Under the pieces are notes generated by a model, which saw only the letters and a list, made by a program, of their open reading frames with translations, had not been told where the DNA came from and ran no database searches. This document shows positions 11,870 to 27,800 of a stretch of 64,000 bases of DNA, in pieces. Within the stretch, counting starts at the first letter, position 1. Every line of letters begins with the position of its first letter. Origin of the DNA: Trematomus loennbergii (lineage: Eukaryota; Chordata; Actinopteri; Perciformes; Nototheniidae); contig JAAOOA010000399.1 of assembly GCA_012861695.1 (NCBI GenBank), positions 9,562,147 through 9,626,146 on the forward strand. The letters run 5' to 3'. A program made the position numbers and the translations under genes.

Positions 11870-13228
11870 CACATAACCTTTTGTGAGTTAGTTAAAGCTG
11901 TTCCATCATTAATTATTTCTTTATTAGTAAGTGACCGAAAGGCTTGTTGGCCTCGTGCATTACGCTGCGCAGAAATTGCCATTTCCTTCAATAAAGCTGC
12001 TATTTCGGTAAAGCCCAGTTTGTTTTGCACTGTATCAATATTTGTTTTTCTCTGGCTGTAAGAGACTAGTTTTGTTTTCATTGGCCCTGAATGCTGTGAA
12101 ATGTACCATGACATAGGTACGCCTCTTGAGAAGAACTCAAAAGCAAAACTGATTTGTATAGTGTGGAGTGAAAGAGGAAATAAAGTCATCCTAAGGAAAG
12201 AAGCTGCTCTGTAGTGTGGTGCTACAGCAATGGTTATTTCTGTATCTCTTGCTAGACGGTAGCTAGGTAAACAGGCGGTGGCCGTGTTTGGTTTATCTTT
12301 TAATATCTTGTGGGCTCTCAGCAGGCACCTCTTCTTCTGAAAGTCACTGATTCAATGTAGATATTCCAATGATGTTCGGTGCAGTTTTAATCACTCGCTG
12401 CAGAGCTCTCCCGTCCTGGGCTGTGCACGTCCCATGCTAGTTTGTAATGATCCCAGTCAGAATGAGTTATATTGCTCACCATGGAAGATGGAGATGTGGG
12501 AGGATCATGATGTCCTGGATTGTAATGCTGATTCTGAGGAAATCAAGTATTATGTATTGTATTATACAATAAGCAGTAGCTTGTTTATTTGATCACCACT
12601 GCAAGATTGTTCATTTCCTCCCTTTGTGAAGTGGGGTCATTGTTTGTAATCAGGTCGATAATGGCAAACTGGTTAGGGGCCTATAGGCTGACTGGGATGT
12701 TGTTTTTGACGGCCTGGAGAACAAGTTTCTCTCGCCACTGTTGTCAACACAACACTTTGAAACCGTAGTGTTTTTTATTGGTTTAAAGCTGCTATAATCA
12801 ATATATTTGAATTAACAATGGATGACATAACCAAGTGCAAGTGAAAAGGATGGATTAATCAACAGGTTATTGTTATCCAATTCTGCAATTCCTCTCAGCT
12901 TTACAGCGCAGTTTATATTCTTTAGTCTTTTGTCTTCAGGCACACTACTGTATTGATTTGGTTTACTCCTGGTAATCTCATCAGTGCTGTTTTCAGGTGA
13001 AGGCTGTGAAAAGGCTAGAAAGACACTCTGTACACTGCCTAGCATCAAACACATGAGAAAATAGTGAGCATAGACATGGCTCTGGACTATCTGGGCAACG
13101 TGTCCATCAGCAATGTTTCCAACTTTCCTTTGATGGGTGTTCTGTTTGATTTATTGGCATTTAGCAGCTAAGGAGCCAGATGTTTTATTGAGGAGATGGT
13201 GGAGACCAAAGACAGAGTTATAGGAAGC
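11870..13228. other. Intergenic stretch, nothing recognised
   Basis: No exon, RNA gene or clear repeat was identified. The longest open frame, on the minus strand at about 11866-12189, partly overlaps the MITE end and has no family resemblance. Confidence 0.35.
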
Positions 13229-13640
13229 AAGGTAAGTTTATTTATATAGCACATTTCAACACAAGGCAATTCAAAGTGCTTTACAAAAATGAAAGACATT
13301 AAGAGCATTCATTTCATTTTTTTCATTTCAATCTTTATTTCGAACAGATTAAAAAAAATAACAAATAAAAAATAACAAATGTGAAAAACAGAATACCGTA
13401 TTGTTAAAATACAGTATTTATCCACATTCATGATAATATTTATATATTCAACAAAAAAAGTCTTCATATTAATAATAATAATTAAAAAATCATATGTGTC
13501 CGAAAGGGAGCAGGAGGAAGCAAATGCTTATTAATTCCCACCCCTTACTTGATCAATGATGTCCTTTAAATTATTATGCAAGTTAGTCCTACTTACATTT
13601 ATACATACATATACAATAATTTCTCATCTTCAATCACCTC
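13229..13640 (-). mobile_element. LINE 3'-end remnants (two adjoining pieces)
   Basis: Two 3'-end-like pieces lie side by side, both in reverse orientation. The first, about 13229-13290, contains TTTATTTATATAGCAC followed by AATTCAAAGTGCTTTACA. The second begins at about 13300 with ATTTCAATCTTTATTTCG and includes a TCCGAAAGGGAGCAGGAGG block. Both resemble widespread fish non-LTR retrotransposon tails. Family names were recalled, not searched, so I assign none. Confidence 0.5.
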
Positions 13641-14278
13641 TCTTCATTCTCATAGTTTTCCCAACAAGAAAATTAAGCATTAAGAAACATATTATGAAAT
13701 GACATTTAAAAACACTCATTTAAAAGCAAAGATACATGAATAAAAGTTACAGTGCAGTGTGAGATACACACATCTGAAATGTTTAGCTCTGACTTTCAAT
13801 CATTGCTAACTTTTTAGTAGAAATAGTTTTCTATCACCTCCCTTTCTTTCTACTTTCTTGTTTAACTTGTCCTTTAGTTATTTCAAGTGTTTCATGCTAA
13901 ACGAACCCCCCTTTGGAAAATCTAATCTGACCCCATGGTACCTTTTTAGTTTTCGCCGAAACTATTCCTCTTTTTTTTTGTATGCACATAGTTAAGTTGA
14001 CCTTGTCTTTCTTAGGAAGAGTGAATGTTGGAAAAACATTTGTCAGGTGGACACAAGCACGACTCGCTGGATATGTAAATGGCCAACACTGTGCGAACAG
14101 ATTTTTTATAGCAATTCTAGTAATATTATGTAGATATTATGTCTGTACAGTTAATTTCATAGCCTCTAAGTATCAGTCTTTTTATTGGACACTTGAATTC
14201 TTCTAGCATCTTAGCATAGATTAATTCGGGCAAAGCAGTTATCCTTTTGGGTTTCCCCTTAAGTGACCAAAAAAAGCT
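13641..14278. other. Intergenic stretch, no gene seen
   Basis: AT-rich sequence between LINE remnants and a TTAA element. It may be a continuation of the reverse-oriented LINE tail. No conserved coding exon was found. Confidence 0.35.
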
Positions 14279-14983
14279 TTAAAGGTCACCTATCATGCTA
14301 TTTGTAGGCAATAGCATAGGTCTCAGATATATAAAAATATATAAAAAACATGTCTATGAAGTGTTTTGCTCAAAATACCAAACAGATCACCCATTCTAGC
14401 CATGCCTCATATCCCTCTATTTCACTTCCTGTTTCAAAAGTGCTGATTTGGGGTATAAAGCTTTAAAGAAAAAAAGAATTGATAAAAAAAAAAGGAGGGG
14501 GCTGAGCTCATGCGGGACCCGGCAGCTACTGTCTAAACTAAATCTGCGTGATGAAACACCATATCATGGATTATCAAGGATTATTTCTGAAACAGTATGG
14601 AGCTCAAAGGCTTTCTCTCTTGCCGGTTATACCACAAGGTGAGTTCCTTTTATTTATTGCTTCTTCACACACATGCTCTCCAGTACAGGTTAGCTCTGAG
14701 TGTTAGCGATGCTAATGTAAACATGCACCGACCATATTACGTCCAAAACAGTCGGGCATTGTTTCTGATAGCAACGTTTCTGATTGGGCCGTGGGTCCAC
14801 ATTTCTGATATTACGTCATATCGGACGCAAATCTGGATCAGCTCCGTTGTAGCCCCGTTTTTAGAGATTTGGGTACGTAGGAAAAGAGAGAGGGTTTTAT
14901 TTTCTGACGCTGCCACACAGGGGACACATCTTTATGTATAAAAGACATCAAAAAGTGCATTTTGCATGATAGGTCCCCTTTAA
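14279..14983. mobile_element. TTAA-flanked non-autonomous DNA transposon, family A copy 2
   Basis: TTAA at 14279-14282 and 14980-14983 bounds about 700 bp. The left end AGGTCACCTATCATGC matches the right end read inward, AGGGGACCTATCATGC. The start and subterminal block match the copy at 7076-7603, but the interior is about 180 bp longer and largely different. No transposase frame is present. Confidence 0.75.
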
Positions 14984-17150
14984 TAGAATTGAGACAATCC
15001 CTTTTTTTCTTTCAAATAAACGTAGCTCTGTAGCTCTCTATACCTGAATGCATGTTCGTGTTCCCCAACCTGCTCTGCAATATTCCCACAGTTATCCTCT
15101 TTCATGTATTCAAAGCAGATCAAACTGCTGCTCCCTGGGAGGAATGTGTCATGGGATCTGCATGGAGGCTCTATCCTGTGCTAATGGTAGCAGCTGCTCT
15201 GAGAGGCCTATTGTGATCACTTCATGTGAGTCACCGAGTGCTCTTCAAATGTATTGGCTATAGCAACACAACAGCACAGCTTCAGGTGAGTTGATGCTGT
15301 GAATGTGCGCTGGAAAAGATATTCTTTATTATTCTGGAACGGAAGGATTAAAGCAGCTGATTTCCAAAACTGGATCTCAGAAGCTCTTGAATTTAAACTT
15401 TATTAATTGATTGTGTTTGTGTGAATTGCTGGATACAAAGGAGCTTTATTATATCTCAAGGTAATCAGCTTCCTGTCACAAAGTCTACTTGATCCCTTGA
15501 TAAATTCACTAAATGCTTTCAAGTCGCCTAATCCCTGCGCACTCATTTCATTTCCATCTTGTTCTCCGCTTTGCTTTGGTGTGACATCAAAGAGGTAGCA
15601 CTACAAACACACTGCATTCCTCTTTCAAGTAAGGGCAGATAATAGTACAAGATTACTGCCAAACCCCATTTGTCCAAGTGCATTAGACTAACTGTGGAAA
15701 CTTGACAGCAGCCAGGCTTATAAGATCAGAGGCTCTGCTTTGAATTACACCTGCGCACAGAAGATTGCTTTGACAGAAAAGTTACATAAATATCAAAAAA
15801 GATAAGCCAACAGAACATTTTACTTAGTTTTGTTCATGTAGGTGTTCATTTGTCTTTCCATGAAGGTCACAGTTACTCCATCGAGAGCTGAAAGTGTTGT
15901 TTTTCAATAACCGCAGTGAACACCCAGGATCAGGGCTCTCCTGCTTGAACCCGTCTGAATCATCACTCTATTTACTCCCTTTTTTTTTTATGACACTTTT
16001 CATATGTTTCAGTTACCTCGCAACAGGATCAGTTGTGCCTGACCATGTGACGTTCTGGGCAACCTGCAACACATCTGCTATATTTAGTTTGAGATATCCT
16101 ATGACATATCAAACTACAAGAAGATTTCCCCAGCTAGGACAGTTGTACTTCATGGTTTCAAAGGAGGTGTCTTAGTTAACTTGGGTTAACCCTTATGTTG
16201 TGTTCGGGTCTCCCGTTTCAATTTAGAGTTAGGGTTAGTAATGTGTTTTGGGGCCATAAAATTACAACAGGATTGTACGGTTATGAATGCATAATAAGTT
16301 AGTTATGATGTCGTTAAAACAATATTGGACGATAGTCATTATTTTTGAGTGTTTTGGACTGAGATAAATCAAAATGGACCCGCGAAACCATGAATGGTAA
16401 CAGCTTTCGAACACAACACAACATATATCAAATAGGCCTGGTTCTCTAATGTCATTGTAAATAATTTGTAAAAAAAGAAAATGTTAAAATCCTAATTATG
16501 ACTCAAAGTCGGCAACAGCAACGGTTGTCCATCCTCTTCTCATGAATGCATTACTTTATTTAATTTATTTTAAATACTTAAAAAAAGTAATATGCTAATT
16601 TCACACTAAATGTCCAATTGGATAAAAAGATAAATTATTTTATTTAATGACAATAATAATTAATGTTATATGGAGGCGCCTTTCAAGACACCTAAGCACA
16701 CCTTACATTAAAAAAAAAACATAACAAGTAAAAACAGCAGAATATGACGGGCCGACAAAAAAAGAGACATCATTTAAAAGCAGGCCATTTAGGACTGACA
16801 GGGATGTAAACTGCAACTCGACTCCTTGGTGGAGGCAAAAACACACGAGTCAGTTATCTATCTTTCAAAGGTGTAAAAGATGGGTGGTGGTGGTGTGAGG
16901 TCTAATAAGCAACAGGTGTAGACATTTTTAAAGATGAAATATGATCGTTTGGTTTGTGATTACTTTTATGTGACAGCTTTGATGCCCAATTTGGCAGTCT
17001 GGAGCGTTGCCATGATATTTCAATTAACACAGGAAACAGGATGGCAGTATTCAAGTCCCAGGACAGCCGGAATAGCGTAATCTGTCATTACGGCCCGATC
17101 TGACCCACAGGGCGTCAAATACAAACCCTTTCAGCATGGCTGTTGGATAG
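14984..17150. other. Intergenic stretch with minor repeat remnants
   Basis: No gene is supported. Around 16672-16715 a segment beginning TATGGAGGCGCCTTTCAAG resembles a fish LINE tail. The open frame at about 15894-16175 was considered and not accepted. Confidence 0.35.
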
Positions 17151-18123
17151 GGTGGTCCTTAAAATTGAAAGTCGGAAAGTCTAAGCTCCAACCCCAGAAT
17201 TCATTCTATAGTCAAGAAAACTCTCCTGGTGAATTTTTTTCTCAATCTGACCTCATTTACCCCTCCCTCATTGACCTTGAAGTTTCACCCTGAGGATCCA
17301 GAGAGACGCTTTTTCTCTGGGAATAAGGATTAAAATGAGAATGAAAATAAAAAATGAAAATGAATAAAAACAATCCTTGAAAAACAAGTGCCATTTATTC
17401 CCAAAATGTTAGCTTATAACACACAACAACATGCAGTGTTTTATTCAGATTCAGATTCCGTTTAATGCCATCTTTGCAATGAATACAAATAGGAACTTAG
17501 TGTGGCAGTAGGGGCTCAGTCATGGAGAGGGCCCAGTTCACGTCCTGGGCCCTGCCGTAGTGCCCTTGAGCAAGGCACCGGACATAGTTTTCATACATCA
17601 ACACAGGCTCACTATTTGGCAAGATGACTAAGCCTTATATTGGCTACCTAGCGAGAATCAACTCAGTGAGCAACAGATACCAAGGATGCTGGCTGATGAA
17701 GAAGACGAAGTAAGCTAAGTAGCCAATATAAGGCTTTGCAGTACAGATGAATGTGGGCTCTATTTGGCAAGCAACCGGTCACAGTTGGCCTGTTTATCTC
17801 ATGTCTTATAAAAGCTTATTAAGGATTTAAAAGTGTTCACAACCTAATTAATAAATGAATGACAAACTATTGTAAACCCTTTATAAGGGTAGTCTTATTG
17901 TAAAGTGGTACCCCTTAAGCAAAATGTCTTTCTACCTCAAATACATAGTCACACCAGCAGCCACGGCAACTGAGGCTAAACTTCAAGGTTGATGTGGGAG
18001 GGGTAAATGTTGTGGAATTTGAAAAAATTCACCAGGAGAGTTTTCTTGACTATTATAACGAATTCCGATGGTTGGAGCTTAAAATAAATGAATTTGAAAA
18101 ATGTACCTCTCACGAAGGACCAC
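17151..18123. mobile_element. Foldback-like element with long imperfect inverted arms
   Basis: The block at 17151-17294 reappears inverted at 17970-18123. Shared words include TCAAGAAAACTCTCCTGGTG, TTTACCCCTCCC, CTAAGCTCCAACC versus TTAAGCTCCAACC, ACCTTGAAGTTT and the outer GTGGTCCTT. The arms are about 145-155 bp with substitutions and small indels. The roughly 675 bp centre holds a second inverted pair (17630-17652 and 17714-17736) and a SINE-like piece. No transposase is seen. This could be a foldback transposon or an old inverted duplication. Confidence 0.6.
17508..17580 (+). mobile_element. Degenerate tRNA-derived SINE fragment
   Basis: GGGGCTCAGT resembles an RNA polymerase III A box, and AGTTCACGTCC about 30 bases later resembles a B box that has lost part of its consensus. 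CCTTGAGCAAGGCACC follows, a word common in fish SINEs and recalled from experience. It lies within the centre of the foldback-like element. Confidence 0.45.
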
Positions 18124-18788
18124 ATACTGTTGGGGAGTACCGGGCTCTCAGCTAATTCCAATGTTTTTGCCTAGTGATATCTTGAATTGTTTTGACTAAC
18201 CTATGTCACATCATTCATCATTTAAATAGTTGTTTTTATCCAAACCATGATCTTCTTTCATACCCTCATAGCGTTGTTGTGTTGCCTAGACCTTACGACC
18301 ACCGTTGCATTTAAGACACTCAACAAACAGCTAGGAGCCTTTATGTCAATTCTCTATAATAACACATGAGAAATACTTTACATACCAAAGATGATAAACA
18401 CATCAAATGATAATGATAAATATATGTTGCAGCACAAAATATCAATGGCATTACAAAGTATTTCTAAATAGATAAAGTAGGTATTTTGATCAAATTCAAG
18501 ACAGTTCAGTTTAATCATTCTAGTTAAAAGTACATATAGTCTCACAGAAAGCTGCCCTTTTGAATCCCCAAGCATCATTGACACTAAAATGAACACATTC
18601 ACCAGATGTTAGCCCTGGATATTCCATATGAAAAACAGGGAACCCACGAGGGAGTGATGTACAGATTGAAGTAACGAGCGATAGTCCTTCCAGAGGCAGA
18701 TGGTACAGTGTGAACCACCTGAGCCCAGACGTCAGCATCCACAGTTTGTGTCTTATTCTCTCCTGCTCCTCTCTCCTCTTCTGCAACA
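18124..18788 (-). other. tmem233: Possible 3' UTR of tmem233 and adjoining sequence
   Basis: If the splice acceptor at 18801-18802 is used, the sequence leftward from the TAG at 18789-18791 is the tmem233 3' UTR. No canonical AATAAA on the minus strand was found here, so its end is unknown. Two overlapping open frames in the right part (to about 18520 and 18599) appear fortuitous. Confidence 0.35.
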
Positions 18789-22604
<3,816 letters not shown>

Positions 22605-24854
22605 TTTATTAGGATTTTAAAATTGAAATTATCAGAAAAATAAAACAAGGAAAAAAAAAGCATTGTTGTAAAGCTCGGCGGGGGACAGCCCGAATCTTAA
22701 ACTTGAAGAGACCCAAGCTCCATTCAAAGCATTGGCCCTTTTTTTACATCAACACAACAAAAGACATCATTAAAATCAATATACAAGGGGAACAAGATCT
22801 CAAAACAGAAAAATATAGTTTTTTTTTTTTTTTTTCTGAAAATAAGTCTTAATGCCGCAGAATTATCCACACGTCTGCCATTACCAATAATAGTACTATT
22901 TTCATTTGTAAGGTAAAAAATAACTTATTGCTTTATTGTAAGTTAAAAAGTTACAGTGTTGGTGTCCAGCAGTAGTTTTATGTCGTGTCCAAGGCGGTCT
23001 GACAGAGGAACTTCTGGCTGGATCAGGACGTTTTCTGCTGTGCTGAACATCAAACAGGCTGCAGCAAGAAGGCTGAACAAACAGCCCACTTGTTTTTGCA
23101 AAGGTTGAATTTGTTCCAGCTTTTTGAATCTTCCTGCCAGCCAGTGTCGTCTGTTCTGAGGTCAGAGCCGACTGGGAGCGAGACCCTGTTCCATTTCTGG
23201 TTCCTGCCCAAACCCCCTCTGTTCACCACTACAGAGCAGCAACTGTATATAAACAACAATATGTCGCTTCCAGAGGAGCACAAATTTAACAAACCTTAAT
23301 ATGAAATGGGAGAGAGTCGGGAGAGAAGAGCAGATGAGCCGCAATGGAGCAGGGTGATCTTTTTTTTTCTTCAGTACCAAAAAAAATGGCAATCAAATGC
23401 TCCTTTCGTTGCCATAAGTAGTTCCATATTACACCTTAATGTATGCGCACAAACACTCACTCACACACTCAGACGCAATCACATGCACCTTCAATAGCGA
23501 TAAGAGGACAGAACATGATTGTGATGTTTTCTACAATTGCTTCTCTGAGAATGTCCTTCATTTGTTTTCACGGTGGAGATCACCGCATAAAAGAATAATA
23601 AAAAATAAAATAAAACAATAAAAAAAAAAACACATTAAGAATTGAATCGCGCAAAAAATATATATAATATTTTCAAAAAAGAGGAAGTCAAATCAACCCC
23701 CGACCCCGTGAACCCCTGATTTATCCTGTTAAAGGTTGTGATTCTTCCGTAGTCCGTCTTCTAAACCTGTTTTCATGAATATGTGAGAAATCTAGTTCAT
23801 CCATGGTGTTAAAATGATAAAAGTCAAAGTTGCTTTTTTAGGAAGTAGAGCAAACAAAGTGATGAGTTTGTGAAAAAACAGTTATTTAACCGAGCAAATG
23901 TGCCAGACAAAACTCCTGGAAGTTATATTTCGCAGCAGTCGACAGCGGTGCACTGGAGCTGACTGGCCGACAATGTACAAATATGCTATATGCATACTGA
24001 TAAATGAAGTGAGATGACCACACATAGTAGTAGATGACAGCCAATAAAATAGCTGTTAACCCTTTCCAAACCACCCAATGACATGGGGCCGGTTCAGTAA
24101 CCCCTCCACCCCCCCAAACCCAACATTTATGTACAATATCTTACAGGAAGACATAAAAACATTGCTTTAAAACCAATTACAGAATAAAATACCTTACAGA
24201 TCATCATTATTATGTCAATATTAATAACAATATTACAAAGGTTTTGTTTTTAAAGACTACCAAAATATACATTTTAGTTGTTTTTTTTCATGTTTCCGTG
24301 AGTTAAAAAGAGGACTTTGTTGGATTTTGTTCTTCTATTCTTAAAAATGGTTTTCAGACAAAGATCCATCTCACACGGCTTCTTCTCTCTCGGTTCACAT
24401 CAGTAACAGCGTTGAAGGATTTCATGATGAAGCGACGTGTCACATTAAAATAAAACAATAATAAAAAAAATCAAAATAGTCCTCTGCGAGCTGTCAAATG
24501 ACAAACGTCTCCTCAGAGATTTTTTTTTTCTTTTTGCAGTTTTGCAGTTTTGTTGTCTCAGCTTCAGAAAAAGATCATGGGTAACAGAAGAAGAGGGGGG
24601 TCTAGTTATTACACTACATGAGGACAAAAGAGGAGAGATGGGGGACGTTATGTTGAAGTGAGATTAGTACAGCAAAACAGAGTTCAGGATTTTAAAAAGA
24701 TATTCAGTCGGTGGGTGGAGCCACAGGGAGCCCGGAGAGCCGGGAGGAGCCTGTGGCCCCGGCCAATCAGGTTGTGCCATCAGAGGGCAGCCAGTATTTT
24801 GATTGGCTCGTCAGCAGAAGAGAGGCCCTCCCATCTTCAGTGTCCTGAGTCGTC
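22605..24854 (-). other. msi1: msi1 3' UTR (extent inferred)
   Basis: Sequence following the msi1 stop codon has no coding exon and is A/T-rich. Minus-strand AATAAA signals occur at 22932-22937 and 22605-22610, which would give 3' UTRs of about 1.9 and 2.25 kb. A long 3' UTR is typical of Musashi transcripts. Which signal is used cannot be told from sequence. Confidence 0.45.
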
Positions 24855-24896
24855 TCAGTGGTAGCCATTAGTAAACGCAGTAGCCATCAGGGGCCC
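24855..24896 (-). CDS. msi1: msi1 exon 14 (last coding)
   Basis: Acceptor CCCCAG, then 13 residues [13 protein letters not shown] and TGA at 24855-24857. This is the conserved Musashi-1 C-terminus. The intron before it is only 107 bp (24897-25003). If retained, the frame runs from GHGLG through an unrelated tail ending IPRGP. Confidence 0.93.
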   Translation of the reverse strand, partial: GPLMATAFTNGYH

Positions 24897-27800
24897 CTGG
24901 GGATACATGAGGGGATATACTTTCTATTAGGCTTGAGAATAATACGTGCACCCATGCATGAGGTGAAGTGTGTGCGTCCTCGTTGTTGGGGCATATGACT
25001 TACCCCTAGACCATGACCAAACCCTGAGCTGGGGGCGGGGCTAGCTGCGCTGATGTAGCCGCCGACTCCTGAGTCCTGGTTGGCTGCAGCATACAAGTCA
25101 GCCATTGGTCCAGGGCTGCTGGTGCCCAGGAAACCAGCTGTGCGTGAAGGGGTGGAGCCTGAGAGGCAGAGGACACAAGTCAGGATCCAACACTAGAGGG
25201 CTTCTCATACACACACACACACACTGAAGTCTAAAAATACTCTTTTATTTGTCCGAGTAGGACATTGTACACACATTTACCTCAGGCGAGTGCATGCACA
25301 AGTACAAACATGATTCCTCTCACACACACGTACCTCTAACCGCTGCTGCTGCTGCGGCTGCTGCCATTGGTCCATATGCAGTCAGGGGAATGGCTGTGGG
25401 TTACAAACAAAACACATTTATTTTGCATTGTCATTCTGGATGCTCTCATATCAGAGCATGAGTCACCATCTTCAGCTCAGTGACGGCTGATTCGACATCT
25501 GTGCAAACATCTGTCATGTGATTTCAGTCCAGCTGGTGGAAGGGGCAACTTCTAAAACTAACTGCACACAACATCCAATCAAATCTGATATTAGACTTTT
25601 TTAAATAATAATGCTCATGATAAAAACAAGAAGGATTATAAATGAAGTACACCTCAGAGCCACTGGGTGGCAGTGTTAAGACTGTTTAATCTTCTTGTTT
25701 ATGCACTGGATGGATCCACACCCTAAGGCTAATAGTCGCCTGTAATTAGGGTGAAATAGGAGAACATAAGATTGTAAGAGGCAGTTTATACCTTTCCAAA
25801 TGTGGTAAACTGCAACAAATTGAATTTAATACGATATTAAAAATGTATTTATAATTAGATTCTTTATGTAATTATTTCAATGCCATAAATAACCTTTTTT
25901 GTATATAATAATACACATTTAATAACAAATGTAAGTTTACATTAGGTTTGTATTCAGTTTATTTATGTCTTTAATTCATTTTTTTTATAATTTACTTGAA
26001 TTACATTTATTTGTAATCATGTTCTTATTATTTAAATTACATTTTCACCCTTCCTTATCTTATCTTGCTCTCTGCAGCTTTTGGAAATATGATCTGGTTC
26101 ATTGTTCTTGTAAACAACCTTACTATTGTCATCGTGAACAAGACACCTGAATACATAGTTTGACATTTGAGGTGATACGCTTCTTTGCTTTGTTGCTTTC
26201 ATTTGACTGTCTTTGGCTAAAAAGCTTTGTCTCCCTCTGTCCCATGGAGGAATGAGGAGCCACTGACCTGCCAGCTCTTGGGGGTGGGATGATGTCATGA
26301 GGGGGGTCCTCTCTAGATGGAATTCTAGAAACAGAGAAGGTCAAGAGAGAGCGCTTTGTAAATACAGTCACCATCCACTGGCCAGACTACAAAGCCACAC
26401 ACAAGCACAGCAAGTTAAACATCGACTGTGAGGACAGGCAGGAAGGTGGGAGAGGGGAACAGGAGGGGCTACGGCCAAATGAAAGAGGTTACATAAGTAG
26501 ATAAAACAACACAGAACAATATAAGGGAAGCAGCCAAATAATGGGCATTTGATGTATTAAGATATTTTATAGAATGTTGGGAAAGACGCATGAGAATTTA
26601 GAAAGACGTCTTTCATGCTACAGCCATCACACTTTTCGGAAGACATAAAGAGAGTAAATTAAATGTTTGATGTATACGGACTTACCTGGGAATTGATAAG
26701 TGTAACCCGGAGCCATTCCAGCCATTCCAGCCATTCCAGCCATTCCAGAGTAACTGCGGCTGGTGTAGGTAGTAGTCTGGAAACCTGGGTAGCCTGTTGA
26801 AAAGAACATTAAATGATGGGTTTAGTTAACGTGGCAGAATAGAGACATGTGAAGACATAAGACAAATGATTAAATAGTTTTACCTAAAGAAAACGTGCCT
26901 ACTAGGTATAGAATTTGAATAATACACCTTTGCAGCAATCATTTATTGACATGCTGCACTTCCTGTTAGTCTCCTTTCAGCTAATTACCTCCGCTCTAAT
27001 GCAATGATTATTATATCATTATATTTTTTATTTTGTCTAAATTTGTCAAATTTGTTTGGAGAAACTACCAAACTCAGTCATATTTAAGGGTGCAAAACTT
27101 GACATTTAAAGAGTGTGGGTTTCTTTCTCGTTATTTTAATCGGCCATTGACTGCTATTAGTTTCGCACTGAACCTCTGGATGAACTCACCAACTAGGGGA
27201 CATATCATTATTAACGCTTCTCCATTAACAGACTTGTTTCCTCTATTTCTTAAAGGTCTTGGTCACCAAAGGGGAATTACAAAGGAACCAGACTAAGTTA
27301 ATGTCTGGGTTTCACTGAGACTTAGGGGGCTACTGTTCGGTGTAGTAATGTTAAATGTCCAGTAGAGGGAGCCAAACCATCACCAACAGCACACAAAGCT
27401 CTCTGTCTGTTTTTCTCAATGAGGATGTTTTCAAACCATATTTCACTCCAGTGTGTAGAGCTCTGACGCCCTTCAGACTGTGACCTCTACATTTCTACAT
27501 CATAAATCATAGCTTTGTTCACGTGAGATGAGCATGTAAGAATCAGCTCTGAGATTAATATAGACCACATTTAAAAAGGCAATTTTAGTTGAAGTGAACT
27601 GGAATTTAATCCTTATATTTGATTTGTGAAAGCAAAACATTATAACGTGTAAGGAGCCACAGAGGACATTCTGCGCGTGGCATGGTTTTCCTTTAGTATT
27701 GCAGCATACAGACAAAGAGGACTGAACTGGTTTACACTAAGATTTGCATTTAAAGGTGAAACTGGGGAAAGGTGTTTTTAGCCGGCTGCTGTCCATAAAT

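Noticed and set aside
15894..16175. 93-codon plus-strand ORF
   Set aside because: It has no domain, no splice or start context and biased low-complexity parts, and it lies in repeat-rich DNA.
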